The notes beneath the pieces were generated by a model. That model saw only the letters and a list, made by a program, of their open reading frames with translations, ran no database searches and was not told where the DNA came from. From Colwellia sp. (GTDB lineage: Bacteria; Pseudomonadota; Gammaproteobacteria; Enterobacterales; Alteromonadaceae): a stretch of DNA of 63,953 nt. Each line of letters begins with the position of its first letter. Position 1 is the first letter of the stretch. Position numbers and translations under genes: made by a program. The DNA is taken from assembly GCA_013215655.1 (NCBI GenBank), contig JABSOX010000028.1, positions 1-63,953 of the forward strand. The letters are read 5' to 3'. Shown piece after piece: positions 36,171-46,014 of this stretch.

Positions 36171-39104
36171 ATGATAAAAGCTTTTGTTAAGCAGAGAGTT
36201 ACCCGAAAATACGGCATCTACCTACAATTCTTTATTTTAGGACTTGTACTATTACAGCTATTGCCATCCCAATCTTATGCTTCACAAAAAAAATTATTCA
36301 AAGATGAACTAACGTTATCAACTCTTCCAGCAAATAAAATCATACATATTGCGCTGCCAACAGAACAAGCATTAAATAATACTGGCGATGATAATTTTCA
36401 TCGACTGGTAAAGTTTTTAAAAGAATATTGGCAAATTTGGGCGATTGATCATCAACAGCCGATTAAATTTGTACATATGTCGTCAAGCAACGCCTTTATT
36501 GCACTAAGAAATAAAGAGATAGACATTGCAGCAGTGACTGTTTTTAACAAAAACGAAAAGAATATTTTATACAGCATTCCCTATGCAAAATTTCAACAAC
36601 GTATTTTCAGACGTTTAGCAAGCGATGAAATAACTGGTACTCAACTCGCCATTCACTCATCTAGAAATACCACGCTAGATTTTCTAGGCCCACATGTAGA
36701 TCGAAGATACTATAAAAACGTTGATGACTTATTAATAGACCATAAACAATTTAATGCTTTGTATTCCACTAAACCTTGGTTATTAACGCAAAAGTTAAAT
36801 GATTTAGGTCTAATGAAAGAGTTTTATATTTCAACGGATGAAGCTCCAACAATCAATTTTCACTTTGCCACACATGCCAGTAACCGTAACTTACTTTATT
36901 TAGTGAATAATAGCTTACGCATGGTAAGTAAAGCACAAGCCAATTTGTGGAAAAATAAGTATGCGACATATCCGCAAGGGCCAATAAGTCTCACTATTGG
37001 CAGTTACCTTACACAGCTTTCGGAAACCGAAAAACAATATATAATCGATCATAATCAGCTCTATTTTCCGGTGACCAAAAATGGTTTTCCGCCCTATATT
37101 ATTACCAAAGGTTTTGCCAATATCACCGAGCGAGGTTTTGCTATCGATTTGATTGAAATTGCCCAACAAAAACTCGGCATAATATTTAAGCCAACCTTTG
37201 TTGATACTTTTGATCTTGCTATCGACGCTATAAATAACCACCAAGCCGATTTTTTTGTACAAGTTGAAGCCAATAATGACCGAAAAAGAGACTATAACTT
37301 TTCAGTGCCTTATCTAAAATCTAACTACAGTATTATTTATCGCTATGATTATTCATTCATTAATAATATTAACGAGTTAAGTCGTGAAGTTATCGCTGTT
37401 GTTAGCAACTTTAACGCCAGCATTATATTAAAAAAACAATATCCTAAGACTAGTTTTATTGTTTTTGCCACAATTGAAGAAGCAATAAGTGCTGTTTCTC
37501 ACGGCGAAGCATCAATATTTATTGGCCGCTCACTGACGGCTGCTTATATTATTAAGCAGCAGAGTTTATCCAACTTAACCAGCCAACCTTTAGCACAATT
37601 TCATCTCGACGCTCAGTTTACTTTTGCGACTTTAAAGGCTAATAAAACACTCATTACCTTATTTAATCGCACCATTAATAGTATTACTGCCGATCAATTT
37701 GATGATTTATACGCAAAGTGGAGCAAATCAGCCTTTTCGGAAAACAACGCACAACGGCAAATAGATACGGTCTATCGCCAAGCGGCTTACATTCTTAGTA
37801 TTACTTTTATAGTTATCTTGATCATTTTTTGGATTTATTATCGACGGTTACAAATCCAAAAATCTCTTCAAAAAGAAGTTGAAAGTGCTTTAACTATAGC
37901 CGAACAAGCAAGAAATCAAGCCGAAGAATTAGCAAAAGCTAAGATCACTTTTCTGGCCCGCATGAGTCACGAAATTAGAACACCAATGAATGGAGTTTTA
38001 GGCATGGCTGAAGCATTAACCTTCACCAAACTTGATGCTAATCAACAAGAATTATTAGGTACATTAAGAGGCTCTGCACGCAACTTATTATCACTTTTAA
38101 ATGATGTCTTAGATTTTTCTAAAATGGATGCTGGCGAACTGACTTTAGAAGATGTACCTGTTAACTTCCATCTACTAACAAAAAATATCATGAGCAGCTT
38201 TAGTCACATCAAACGTCAAGATACATTAAAATTACACTACCATGTTGATGATAAAATCACCCATAACTATCTCACCGATCCAACCAGAATTACACAAGTG
38301 CTCAACAACCTGATCAGTAATGCAATAAAATTCACCGAAGATGGAGAGATAACGGTTTCAATAAAGCTCATCGAACAAAATATTGATAGCGAAAATATTA
38401 CTGATACTTTACAAATTTCTATCCAAGACAGCGGTATAGGAATCGCCAAAGAGCAGCAATCATTATTATTCACACCTTTTAAACAAGCTGATAGTGATGT
38501 TACTAGAAAATATGGAGGTACCGGTTTAGGGCTGAGTATTTGCCAAGAAATTGTTACCGCAATGGGTAGCATTATTAAATTGGAATCTACGCTCAATATT
38601 GGCAGTAAATTTCACTTTATTCTAAAGCTTAAACAAGCAGGAATTGAGTGTGATACTGAAGACCGTAGAAAAAACACACGTTTAGCCAACGCCATTGAAG
38701 ATGACAGATTTAAGAATTTACGAATACTCGTTGCAGAAGATAACCTTGTTAATATCAAAGTATTGACTGCGCAGTTAATGCGTATCAACATCAATGCAGA
38801 TGTTGCTCAAGATGGTGAACAAGCACTTGATATGCATACTAAATGCCCTTATGACATCATCATTTCTGATTGTCACATGCCTAAAATGGATGGTTTTGAA
38901 TTAGCGCGTAACATTACTCAGTCAAACGCTCAAAAACCAGTTTGGCTCATCGCCATTACTGCCGATGCGTTAGCAGGAGCAGCTGATAATTGCCTAGCCG
39001 CTGGCTTTAATGACTACATGGCTAAGCCTTGCTCTCAAGAAGATGTCACCAATAAACTTAATAACGCCTATCGTCAGTTAATGAAAGCATCGCAAAATAC
39101 CTAA
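36171..39104 (+). CDS. hybrid sensor histidine kinase with two periplasmic solute-binding domains
   Basis: This BvgS/EvgS-like sensor has 977 residues. An N-terminal signal or anchor (about 17-37) is followed by two tandem SBP_bac_3 domains (about 50-275 and 290-530), a membrane helix (about 541-562, SITFIVILIIFWIYY), a HisKA domain with the phospho-histidine in FLARMSHEIRTPMNG near residue 600, an ATPase domain (GTGLGLSICQE near 785), and a receiver domain (ILVAEDN near 850, phospho-Asp in IIISDCHMPKMDG near 900). There is no PAS domain and no adjacent response regulator. The ligand is unknown. Confidence 0.92.
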   Translation: MIKAFVKQRVTRKYGIYLQFFILGLVLLQLLPSQSYASQKKLFKDELTLSTLPANKIIHIALPTEQALNNTGDDNFHRLVKFLKEYWQIWAIDHQQPIKFVHMSSSNAFIALRNKEIDIAAVTVFNKNEKNILYSIPYAKFQQRIFRRLASDEITGTQLAIHSSRNTTLDFLGPHVDRRYYKNVDDLLIDHKQFNALYSTKPWLLTQKLNDLGLMKEFYISTDEAPTINFHFATHASNRNLLYLVNNSLRMVSKAQANLWKNKYATYPQGPISLTIGSYLTQLSETEKQYIIDHNQLYFPVTKNGFPPYIITKGFANITERGFAIDLIEIAQQKLGIIFKPTFVDTFDLAIDAINNHQADFFVQVEANNDRKRDYNFSVPYLKSNYSIIYRYDYSFINNINELSREVIAVVSNFNASIILKKQYPKTSFIVFATIEEAISAVSHGEASIFIGRSLTAAYIIKQQSLSNLTSQPLAQFHLDAQFTFATLKANKTLITLFNRTINSITADQFDDLYAKWSKSAFSENNAQRQIDTVYRQAAYILSITFIVILIIFWIYYRRLQIQKSLQKEVESALTIAEQARNQAEELAKAKITFLARMSHEIRTPMNGVLGMAEALTFTKLDANQQELLGTLRGSARNLLSLLNDVLDFSKMDAGELTLEDVPVNFHLLTKNIMSSFSHIKRQDTLKLHYHVDDKITHNYLTDPTRITQVLNNLISNAIKFTEDGEITVSIKLIEQNIDSENITDTLQISIQDSGIGIAKEQQSLLFTPFKQADSDVTRKYGGTGLGLSICQEIVTAMGSIIKLESTLNIGSKFHFILKLKQAGIECDTEDRRKNTRLANAIEDDRFKNLRILVAEDNLVNIKVLTAQLMRININADVAQDGEQALDMHTKCPYDIIISDCHMPKMDGFELARNITQSNAQKPVWLIAITADALAGAADNCLAAGFNDYMAKPCSQEDVTNKLNNAYRQLMKASQNT

Positions 39105-39199
39105 TCGTTTTTTACTATTACAACAAGTTGTTTTTATCGCTTTAATGCGTATTCAGTTCACGTCATAATAGTCTTATCAAATAAATGCAGGAGCACAAT

Positions 39200-39931
39200 A
39201 TGTTTTTAAATAAAGAAGGCCATCAAGTCCCATCAGTTACTTTTCCATTAAGAAAAGATGATAACTGGACACAAAGAGCAACTGAAGATATTTTTGCAAA
39301 TAAGACCATCGTCTTATTCTCTTTGCCGGGGGCATTTACACCAACTTGCTCTTCATCACACTTACCTCGTTATGATGAACTTGCGCCTAAATTTTTTGCC
39401 AACGGTGTGGATGAGATTATTTGTTTATCGGTAAACGATACTTTTGTTATGAATGCATGGTCTGCAGCTCAGAATACGCAGAGTATTAGCTTTTTACCTG
39501 ACGGTAACGGTGAATTTACTGAAGCAATGGGACTATTAGTTGATAAAGCAGACATAGGTTTTGGTAAACGTAGCTGGCGTTATTCGATGTTAGTTGAGAA
39601 TGGCACAATTAAAAAAATGTTCATTGAGCCTAACTTACCAGGTGACCCGTTTGAAGTATCAGACGCTGATACCATGCTTAATTATATTAACCCTAAAGCA
39701 GTTCAAACTGATGCAATTACTATATTCACTAAGCCTGGATGTCCATTTTGCAAAAAGGCGAAAGAATTATTAAATGAACAAGGTTTACAGTTTGAGCAAC
39801 TTACCCTCGGTGAAGATATAACGCTTACCGGATTTAGAGCCATTGCAAACTCAGATACCGTACCGCAAATATTCATCAATGGTCAGCATATTGGTGGTAG
39901 TGAAGAGCTTTCAGCGCATTTCTCAAAATAG
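39200..39931 (+). CDS. peroxiredoxin-glutaredoxin fusion protein
   Basis: This enzyme reduces hydroperoxides using glutathione through its own glutaredoxin domain. The N-terminal Prx5-type domain has the peroxidatic Cys50 in PGAFTPTCSSSHLP; the C-terminal glutaredoxin (from about 172) has C181-P-F-C184 and the TVPQIFINGQHIGG motif. I chose the ATG at 39200 because AGGAG lies 7 bases upstream; an in-frame ATG at 39185 has none. A strong terminator follows. Confidence 0.93.
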   Translation: MFLNKEGHQVPSVTFPLRKDDNWTQRATEDIFANKTIVLFSLPGAFTPTCSSSHLPRYDELAPKFFANGVDEIICLSVNDTFVMNAWSAAQNTQSISFLPDGNGEFTEAMGLLVDKADIGFGKRSWRYSMLVENGTIKKMFIEPNLPGDPFEVSDADTMLNYINPKAVQTDAITIFTKPGCPFCKKAKELLNEQGLQFEQLTLGEDITLTGFRAIANSDTVPQIFINGQHIGGSEELSAHFSK

Positions 39932-39972
39932 TTTTTAGTGTAAAAATTGATTAAGCATTAAGAGAAATACAA

Positions 39973-39998
39973 AAGAGGCTCAAGTGAGCCTCTTTTTA
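39973..39998 (+). terminator. intrinsic terminator of the peroxiredoxin-glutaredoxin gene
   Basis: AAGAGGCTC-AAGT-GAGCCTCTT followed by T residues. The dispersed repeat copy 2 begins immediately after it. Confidence 0.9.
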
Positions 39999-40055
39999 TG
40001 TTCAGGACGAACGGTCAACTTTTTAGTTCCAGACAAAAGCTAAGTACTTGCGTCC
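39999..40055 (-). repeat. dispersed intergenic repeat, copy 2
   Basis: This is the inverted second copy of the element at 29922-29978 (57 bp, about five mismatches). Related phrases (CAGGACGAACGGTCAAC, GTGCAGGACGAACAGTT) continue to about 40114. It directly abuts a terminator, as does the first copy at a short distance. Confidence 0.85.
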
Positions 40056-40145
40056 ATGCAAGCAATGACACGATGACATGGATGTCATTAAGTGTCTATG
40101 TGCAGGACGAACAGTTAGAATATCTATGTGAACAATTCAATAACT

Positions 40146-42029
40146 CTATACCTTAAATTTACTAACAAGTTCGTTTAATCCTTTAAATTCCTGCTGTAAA
40201 CCATCACAAGCTTGCTGTGTTTCTTGTAAATTTTGTACGCCTTGTTCGCTTAACTCCATTAATTGAATAATATCTTCATCAATAGATTCTATGACATTTA
40301 CCTGTTGTCGAGTCGCTTCAGATACCGCCTGATTCTCACTGTCTACTTGAGTTAAACTACCAATAATAAGTTGCATTTTTTCATCGGCAACAGTTGCTTT
40401 ATCAACGCTTTCAGCACTATTCTTCTGACTCTCCGACATGGATGATACAACAGCAAGAGTACCCTTTTGCAGATTATCGATCATCGTTTCAATTTCAGCA
40501 GCAGATTCTTGTGTACGTTGTGCTAACTGTCTTACTTCGTCAGCAACTACGGCAAAACCACGGCCGGCCTCCCCTGCTCGCGCCGCTTCTATCGCTGCAT
40601 TTAACGCTAATAAATTTGTTTGTGAACTTATGCCTTTTATCACATCTAAAATACTGACTATATTTTTAGTTTCGGTGCTTAGCTTCTCTATTTCTTCACT
40701 TGAACCACTCATAATATTCGACAAATTTTGAATTGACTCAATATTTTCGTTAAGTGCTAACATGCCCTGTCGTGACTCTTCTTGCATTGCCGAGGTTAAA
40801 TCAGATGCTGTCGTGGCATTGTTAGATATCTCTTGTGAAGAACTATTTAATTCAGTCACGGCTGTCGAAACACTGGTGCCACGACTTAGCTGTTGCTCCG
40901 CTAATTCAATACCAACCGAGGCTCGCTCTCTTACTTGACCAATATGAGCATCTAGCGTGGTGGTAGCACTGTGCACTTGTTTCATAGATTGATGCACAGT
41001 GTTGATAAAATCATTGAAATTTTCGGATAATAGACCAATTTCATCTTGAGTTGTCACCGATAAACGCTGTGTGAGATCGCCATCTCCTTGAGAAATGCCT
41101 CTGACAGCAATATTAAGTTGGTGAATAGGTTGCATTAATTTTGACAATAATAAATGTAATAAAAGCACGGTGATCAATACACTTATAACACCAAATATGA
41201 TCGCACTATTACGCGCATCCATAACTTCTTGGTAAGCTTTTTCTTTATCTAAAACAACACCAACATACCAATCAACTGAATTTATGCCCTTAATCGCTAT
41301 AAAAGAAACTATTTGTGAGTCGTTTATTTCATTTAAAGCACTGTTAAACGGTGGTGTTTGCCCAAGTAAATCACCAACATTTTTATCAAAGTACTTTGGA
41401 ATAGGATGGCTTAATATTTTCCCTTCTGAAGTAACAAGATAGGCATAACCAAGCTCTAGAAAATCAATAGCATTTAAGATATTAGAAATATCATCGAGAA
41501 AAATATCGCCGCCAGTAACGCCACCAAAACTACCATTAATTTCAATTGGTGCAACCGCTGATAAAACTAACTTATTACTTGTGACATCGATATAAGGTTC
41601 AGTGAATGAGCTTTTATTAGTTTCTTTAACAAGTGTATACCAAGGCCTTCCTCGAGCATCATAACCTTCAGGTAAAACTAAATCTTGGTCATCAAGAATA
41701 AATTCTCCTGACTCTTCAACGCCTACGTAAGCATTTTTGAATGAGCCCGCTTTAGTTGCCTGTTGCACTCTTTGTAAAATGACATCTCTATCCATGTTAG
41801 ATGCGGCACTATGTGCAATTGCATTAACAATATCTGATTTACTATTTAACCAATTGGCAATATTACCTGAAACTGAAGTACCTATTTCATCAATGGCTCT
41901 GTTTAGGTTCTCTTCGGTATTATTTTTTAATGATATGTAATTGGTGATTGTTGATACAGTTAATATCAGAATCAACAGGCTTGCTGCAACAATAATAATT
42001 TTTTGTGCAAAACCTAACTTTATCGCCAT
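40146..42029 (-). CDS. methyl-accepting chemotaxis protein with dCache sensor
   Basis: This is a transmembrane chemoreceptor. The 627-residue protein has a first membrane helix (about 10-28), a double-Cache periplasmic domain (about 35-270; [13 protein letters not shown] and [17 protein letters not shown] motifs), a second helix (about 277-297), HAMP (to about 350) and a methyl-accepting signalling domain with the conserved hairpin tip [22 protein letters not shown] see no WxF-type receptor tail for CheR. It is a single gene with its own transcription. Confidence 0.95.
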   Translation of the reverse strand: MAIKLGFAQKIIIVAASLLILILTVSTITNYISLKNNTEENLNRAIDEIGTSVSGNIANWLNSKSDIVNAIAHSAASNMDRDVILQRVQQATKAGSFKNAYVGVEESGEFILDDQDLVLPEGYDARGRPWYTLVKETNKSSFTEPYIDVTSNKLVLSAVAPIEINGSFGGVTGGDIFLDDISNILNAIDFLELGYAYLVTSEGKILSHPIPKYFDKNVGDLLGQTPPFNSALNEINDSQIVSFIAIKGINSVDWYVGVVLDKEKAYQEVMDARNSAIIFGVISVLITVLLLHLLLSKLMQPIHQLNIAVRGISQGDGDLTQRLSVTTQDEIGLLSENFNDFINTVHQSMKQVHSATTTLDAHIGQVRERASVGIELAEQQLSRGTSVSTAVTELNSSSQEISNNATTASDLTSAMQEESRQGMLALNENIESIQNLSNIMSGSSEEIEKLSTETKNIVSILDVIKGISSQTNLLALNAAIEAARAGEAGRGFAVVADEVRQLAQRTQESAAEIETMIDNLQKGTLAVVSSMSESQKNSAESVDKATVADEKMQLIIGSLTQVDSENQAVSEATRQQVNVIESIDEDIIQLMELSEQGVQNLQETQQACDGLQQEFKGLNELVSKFKV

Positions 42030-42208
42030 AATTCTCTCTTAATCGCTAAATAGGTAACTCTTTATCTACCATATCATTAGGACATCTTAGAACCAAATTG
42101 TCAGCTCAAAAAGCCCACAACTTCAATAAATTAATTCATTGTTATGATGCTTAAAAAACCCAGTACTGTTAATCTTACGTTACAGTATTACAATGAAAAA
42201 ACGTTTAA

Positions 42209-42442
42209 ATGGATAATCAGCCTTTTAACCCACTACATGGCATAACACTGCAGGCCATTGTTACCATATTAGTTGAACATTTTGGATTTGACCATTTAGG
42301 CCAACAAATCAAAATTAAGTGTTTTACGCATGATCCCAGTATCAAATCAAGTTTAAAGTTTTTACGTAAAACCCCATGGGCAAGAGATAAAGTTGAACAG
42401 CTTTATGTAAAAAATAAGCACCTCTTTAAAGAAGTATCATAA
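42209..42442 (+). CDS. VF530 family (DUF2132) DNA-binding protein
   Basis: This small protein has 77 residues and the family pattern [20 protein letters not shown], then [32 protein letters not shown]530 proteins are compact and thought to bind DNA; the cellular role is not known. It ends 28 bases before purU. Confidence 0.92.
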   Translation: MDNQPFNPLHGITLQAIVTILVEHFGFDHLGQQIKIKCFTHDPSIKSSLKFLRKTPWARDKVEQLYVKNKHLFKEVS

Positions 42443-42470
42443 TTTCTCATCAACAAGAAAGTGACCTAAA

Positions 42471-43331
42471 ATGAGCCAAATACATCATTACACCTTAACT
42501 TGGCAGTGCCCTGATACATCAGGTGTTCTCGCGAAAGTTACCCAAAATTTATTTGAACATGGCGCATTTATCACCGAGACATCTCAATACAGTGATCCCT
42601 ATAGCAATACTTTTTTTTCACGAATAGCCTTTGACGATCGCAATTTAACCGTATCTATTGAGGAGTTTATTTTAGCAATTGATATTTTAGCGCGGCCTCT
42701 AAATATGCAATATCAATTAACCAATAAAGAGTGTTTTCCCAAAGTTGTTATTGCCGTATCTAAGTATGACCATTGCTTAGTTTCATTATTAACAAAGTGT
42801 AAGGCAGGTGTATTACCGATTGAAATTGTTGCAATTGTATCAAATCATGTCGATTGCCAATCATTAGTTGAATGGCATGGAATTCCCTATCATTATTTGC
42901 CCGTTAATAAAGACAATAAATCACAGCAAGAAGCTGACATTCTCAATATTATTAAAGATACTGACGCAGAGCTGCTGATACTAGCGCGTTATATGCAAAT
43001 ATTATCAGATGATTTATGTACAAAACTTAATGGTAACGCGATCAATATTCATCATTCCTTTTTACCCAGTTTTAAAGGTGCAAAACCTTATCATCAAGCA
43101 CATGCTCGTGGCGTTAAAATTATCGGTGCCACTGCTCATTATGTAACCGCTGATTTAGATGAAGGTCCTATTATTGTGCAGGAAGTTAAACCCATTAATC
43201 ATGTCTTTACCATCGAACAAATGGTGCACTTAGGTCATGATTTAGAAGCAACAGCGCTATGTCATGCAGTGAAAATGCACGCCGAACGACGTATTTGTTT
43301 AAATGGCGATAAAACCGTTATATTGGCTTAA
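42471..43331 (+). CDS. purU: formyltetrahydrofolate deformylase PurU
   Basis: PurU hydrolyses 10-formyl-tetrahydrofolate to formate and tetrahydrofolate, balancing one-carbon pools and feeding formate to PurT. The 286-residue protein has an N-terminal ACT domain (about 5-85; TWQCPDTSGVLAKVTQNL) and a formyltransferase domain with NIHHSFLPSFKGAKPYHQA and the GATAHYVTADLDEGPII motif, containing the catalytic Asn, His and Asp. Confidence 0.95.
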   Translation: MSQIHHYTLTWQCPDTSGVLAKVTQNLFEHGAFITETSQYSDPYSNTFFSRIAFDDRNLTVSIEEFILAIDILARPLNMQYQLTNKECFPKVVIAVSKYDHCLVSLLTKCKAGVLPIEIVAIVSNHVDCQSLVEWHGIPYHYLPVNKDNKSQQEADILNIIKDTDAELLILARYMQILSDDLCTKLNGNAINIHHSFLPSFKGAKPYHQAHARGVKIIGATAHYVTADLDEGPIIVQEVKPINHVFTIEQMVHLGHDLEATALCHAVKMHAERRICLNGDKTVILA

Positions 43332-43360
43332 GAAAAAATTATTCCCACCATTTAAATTCT

Positions 43361-43413
43361 CGCTTCCTTTACGCTTCCTTTACGCTTCCTTTACGTTTAC
43401 TTTTAAGGAAGCG
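43361..43413 (+). repeat. 11-bp tandem repeat with inverted partner
   Basis: CGCTTCCTTTA is repeated three times in exact tandem (43361-43393). AAGGAAGCG at 43405-43413 is complementary to the start of each unit, so three alternative hairpins can form. On the minus strand an AAAAAA becomes a T tract, so this may also act as a terminator in that direction. It lies just after purU. Confidence 0.85.
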
Positions 43414-43525
43414 AAAAAACTCACTTCTAAAGTTTACTCATTACATGCAACAAGCCCTAGTGTAAATATTTTCTAACACTCAAATTTAAACTAATCAACG
43501 GAAAAATTAGTAACAACTGTGACTT

Positions 43526-43541
43526 TGTGATAAAAATCACT
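43526..43541. promoter_or_regulatory. CRP-like binding site upstream of the VOC gene
   Basis: TGTGA-TAAAAA-TCACT matches the CRP consensus TGTGA-N6-TCACA in nine of ten positions. It also reads as a weak FNR-type dyad (TGAT-N4-ATCA). It lies 37-52 bases upstream of the VOC gene start. Confidence 0.5.
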
Positions 43542-43577
43542 TTATTCAATACTATTTATTAAAGAAGAACCATAACC

Positions 43578-44108
43578 ATGATCAACTTAAAACGCTTTCA
43601 TCATGTTGCTTACCGCTGTAAAGACGCTAAACAAACAGTAGATTGGTATAAAGAACATCTGAATATGGAACTCACCGTTGCCATTGCAGAAAATGAAGTA
43701 CCTTCAACCAAAGCACCAGATCCTTATATGCACATTTTTTTAGATGCCGGTATGGGTAATGTATTAGCATTTTTTGAAATTCCTAATTCACCCGATATGG
43801 GTCGCGACGAAAACACCCCAAAATGGGTACAACATATCGCCCTAGAAATTGAAGATGTTGACGCATTAGTTTCCGCAAAAGAAGAGCTACAAAACAAAGG
43901 TGTTGATGTATTAGGCCCGGTAAATCATGGTGTATTTAAATCAATTTACTTTTTTGACCCAAGTGGTCATCGCTTAGAGTTAGCGGCTAATACCGGTACA
44001 GTAGAGCAAATGGCTGAACTTAAACGTGTTGCACCATTAATGGTTGAAGAGTGGGCACAAACGAAAGTTGCACCAACTCATGCCGCTTGGTTGCACAAAA
44101 AGGATTAA
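43578..44108 (+). CDS. VOC-family (glyoxalase/dioxygenase-like) protein
   Basis: This is a vicinal-oxygen-chelate fold protein of 176 residues. It has two beta-alpha-beta modules: RFHHVAYRCKDAKQTVDWYKEHLNM with a metal-type His, WVQHIALEIEDVDAL with the second His, and FFDPSGHRLELA with the Glu metal ligand. The reaction cannot be named from sequence. It is a single gene with its own terminator. Confidence 0.88.
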   Translation: MINLKRFHHVAYRCKDAKQTVDWYKEHLNMELTVAIAENEVPSTKAPDPYMHIFLDAGMGNVLAFFEIPNSPDMGRDENTPKWVQHIALEIEDVDALVSAKEELQNKGVDVLGPVNHGVFKSIYFFDPSGHRLELAANTGTVEQMAELKRVAPLMVEEWAQTKVAPTHAAWLHKKD

Positions 44109-44143
44109 TTTTCATTTTCGAATAAACTCGTATATTTGAGCCT

Positions 44144-44173
44144 AGCCAGTTACATTTGTTAACTGGCTTTTTT
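44144..44173 (+). terminator. intrinsic terminator of the VOC gene
   Basis: AGCCAGTTA / TAACTGGCT stem followed by six T residues, 36 bases after the stop codon. Confidence 0.9.
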
Positions 44174-44446
44174 ATGTTTCTTCAACGATCACTTTCACTA
44201 CTATTTTATTAATAAGCTTTTATCACAACAACGAATTTTTTCGTATAATAAACCTCCAATCCTTCGTAGTACATTTGCCATAAATACTGTAAGACATTGA
44301 CCATAAGATCAGAAAATTTTAACAACAACGCATGTGACTACTGTTTTTTTTATCTACAAAAACAGCTAAGTAACATTTTTTTAACAAGTAAAAGTAAGAA
44401 TTACTTAGAATTCTAACTTGCTGCATTTAATTAGTTGCGTAAAGTA

Positions 44447-44474
44447 TTGACCAGCTGCTAAGGCAGCATAAAAT
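44447..44474 (+). promoter_or_regulatory. promoter of the candidate sRNA
   Basis: TTGACC, a 16-base spacer and TAAAAT resemble sigma70 -35 and -10 boxes. They would start RNA near 44481, just before the first of a series of GGA motifs. No protein gene starts here. Confidence 0.5.
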
Positions 44475-44480
44475 AAAAAT

Positions 44481-44803
44481 ATGGAATGTACGGCACGGAA
44501 AGCATATAAACACATAATAAGTGTTATTTTTTGAAATACGGATTGTTTACTTAATATCAGGATGATTTTTGATGATTTTTTGTCCGGGGGGACAGTACGG
44601 ATAGCCAATAAGGTGTCAGGACGACCGAGAACAAAAAAATGATGTATGGAAACAAATAAAATAATAACAGGGTAGATTAAGACTTTACAGGGACTGTGCT
44701 AATAGGTTTGGATAACCACTTAAGAATAGGAACTAAAGTATTTGCAGGCATTGCCGCAAATATCTTCTCCAAAAGCGATAGTGAAAACTATCGCTTTTTT
44801 TCT
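44481..44803 (+). ncRNA. candidate CsrB/CsrC-type CsrA-sequestering sRNA
   Basis: The region has its own promoter-like boxes and ends in a strong intrinsic terminator (AGCGATAG-TGAAAA-CTATCGCT plus T tract, 44774-44803), yet the preceding gene already ended at 44173 and no coding frame is convincing. It carries eleven GGA motifs on this strand, several as ACGGA, CAGGA or AGGGA, while TCC occurs only about twice. CsrB/CsrC RNAs bind CsrA through many GGA motifs. In E. coli, csrC lies just upstream of yihI, as here (recalled). Length would be about 320 bases. The rest of the gap 44174-44446 shows no gene. Confidence 0.6.
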
Positions 44804-44867
44804 TTTTATAGCCCTATACCTTCTTATCACGTAAAATAGCGCCATTATCTCCAAAAATTGAAGAATT

Positions 44868-45458
44868 ATGTCTCGTTCAAAGAAATCAAGAAAAGCTGGT
44901 GTTGGCTCTAATGGCATCGTCAAAGATGAAAACAAGAAAGAAAAAGAAATAGCTCCTCATAGTAAAAAGCCTAAAAATAAAAGCGGTAAGCAAGCGGGAA
45001 ATCGTCAGCAAGAAGCTTTCAACACAGGTAATAACTCACAAGATCCTAAAGTAAATAAAGACCCACGTATTGGCAGTAAAAAGCTTATTGATTTGGGTAT
45101 ACCAACTAAAAAAGCTGCACAACCGTTTAAAGCAAAAAATAAAACTAAGTTGGAAACATCTCCTATAGCTGCCATTCGAGTCATCGAACCCGAACAACCT
45201 TTAGAAGACGAGTTATATGCTATAGAAGACGATACTCAATTGCAGGAAATTTTAACCAAACAAGATGACGATGTTGAGTTAACAGAAATTGAAATTAATT
45301 ATTTCAATGAAAAAATGGAAAGACACCAAACACTTCGTGAATTGTTAGGATTAAGTGATGACGAGGAAGAAGAAGACGAAACTAAATCTAAATCTAAGTC
45401 AGATTCTGAAGATGACTTATGGGATAAATTAGATAATAACGATTTATCTGATTATTAA
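44868..45458 (+). CDS. yihI: Der GTPase-activating protein YihI
   Basis: YihI stimulates the ribosome-assembly GTPase Der. The 196-residue protein has the family's very basic N-terminus (SRSKKSRKAG), the KDPRIGSKKLIDLG motif, and an acidic C-terminal domain (ELYAIEDDTQLQEIL and a Glu/Asp-rich tail). It is upstream of the DUF2489, DksA-like and hemN genes on the same strand. Confidence 0.9.
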   Translation: MSRSKKSRKAGVGSNGIVKDENKKEKEIAPHSKKPKNKSGKQAGNRQQEAFNTGNNSQDPKVNKDPRIGSKKLIDLGIPTKKAAQPFKAKNKTKLETSPIAAIRVIEPEQPLEDELYAIEDDTQLQEILTKQDDDVELTEIEINYFNEKMERHQTLRELLGLSDDEEEEDETKSKSKSDSEDDLWDKLDNNDLSDY

Positions 45459-45470
45459 TAAGGTTTATTG

Positions 45471-45962
45471 ATGTTATCTAGTTCCTGGAGCTACGCAATT
45501 ATTACGGCAATAACCATCATTGCCGTATTAACTTGGTACGCATTTAAGCTTTTAAAACAAGTGAAGGTGCAAACCGAAAAACAGCAACAATTAGAGCTTC
45601 AAAAGCAACAGGCGTTAAAAGTACATGACAAAAAAATCATTGATAGCATTGTTATTATTGTTCGAGCGATGAAAGAAGAACAATGTGATTTTGCTGAAGG
45701 CTGCTGGCGCTTATGTGTTTTACTCGATTCATTAAAGTTAAGTGAAAGTTTATCGATACACTTTCCGGCGATCTTTGAACTTTACAATGCAATTAAGCAC
45801 ATGCCGATCCTCGAACAAAGAAAGCAGCTTAAAAAGCAAGAACGTATGAAGCTCGATTTTGAGCGGATGAAAATAGAAGCAGAATTAACCAACGATATCA
45901 AAAAAGACCTCGAACAACTCCATCAATATGCACTTGAACGTATTTCTATGCTTATCCGTTAA
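45471..45962 (+). CDS. DUF2489 membrane-anchored protein
   Basis: This 163-residue protein has one N-terminal membrane helix (ITAITIIAVLTWYAFKLL), then a Gln/Lys-rich coiled coil and a conserved region with CDFAEGCWRLCVLLDSL. It matches the DUF2489 family, of unknown role. I chose the ATG at 45471 (AAGG ribosome site) over the TTG at 45468. It follows yihI by 12 bases. Confidence 0.8.
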   Translation: MLSSSWSYAIITAITIIAVLTWYAFKLLKQVKVQTEKQQQLELQKQQALKVHDKKIIDSIVIIVRAMKEEQCDFAEGCWRLCVLLDSLKLSESLSIHFPAIFELYNAIKHMPILEQRKQLKKQERMKLDFERMKIEAELTNDIKKDLEQLHQYALERISMLIR

Positions 45963-46014
45963 TCTTTAACTATAATTTAATTGTCTCTCCGCGTTTAATG
46001 AGGTTAACCAGCTT

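Noticed and set aside
44405-44608. 67-residue minus-strand frame
   Set aside because: No ribosome site or family; it overlaps the GGA-rich candidate RNA and is better explained as chance.
44481-44803. Spot 42 RNA
   Set aside because: Considered because spf is near yihI in E. coli, but the first 40 bases do not match Spot 42 and the many GGA motifs fit CsrB/C better.
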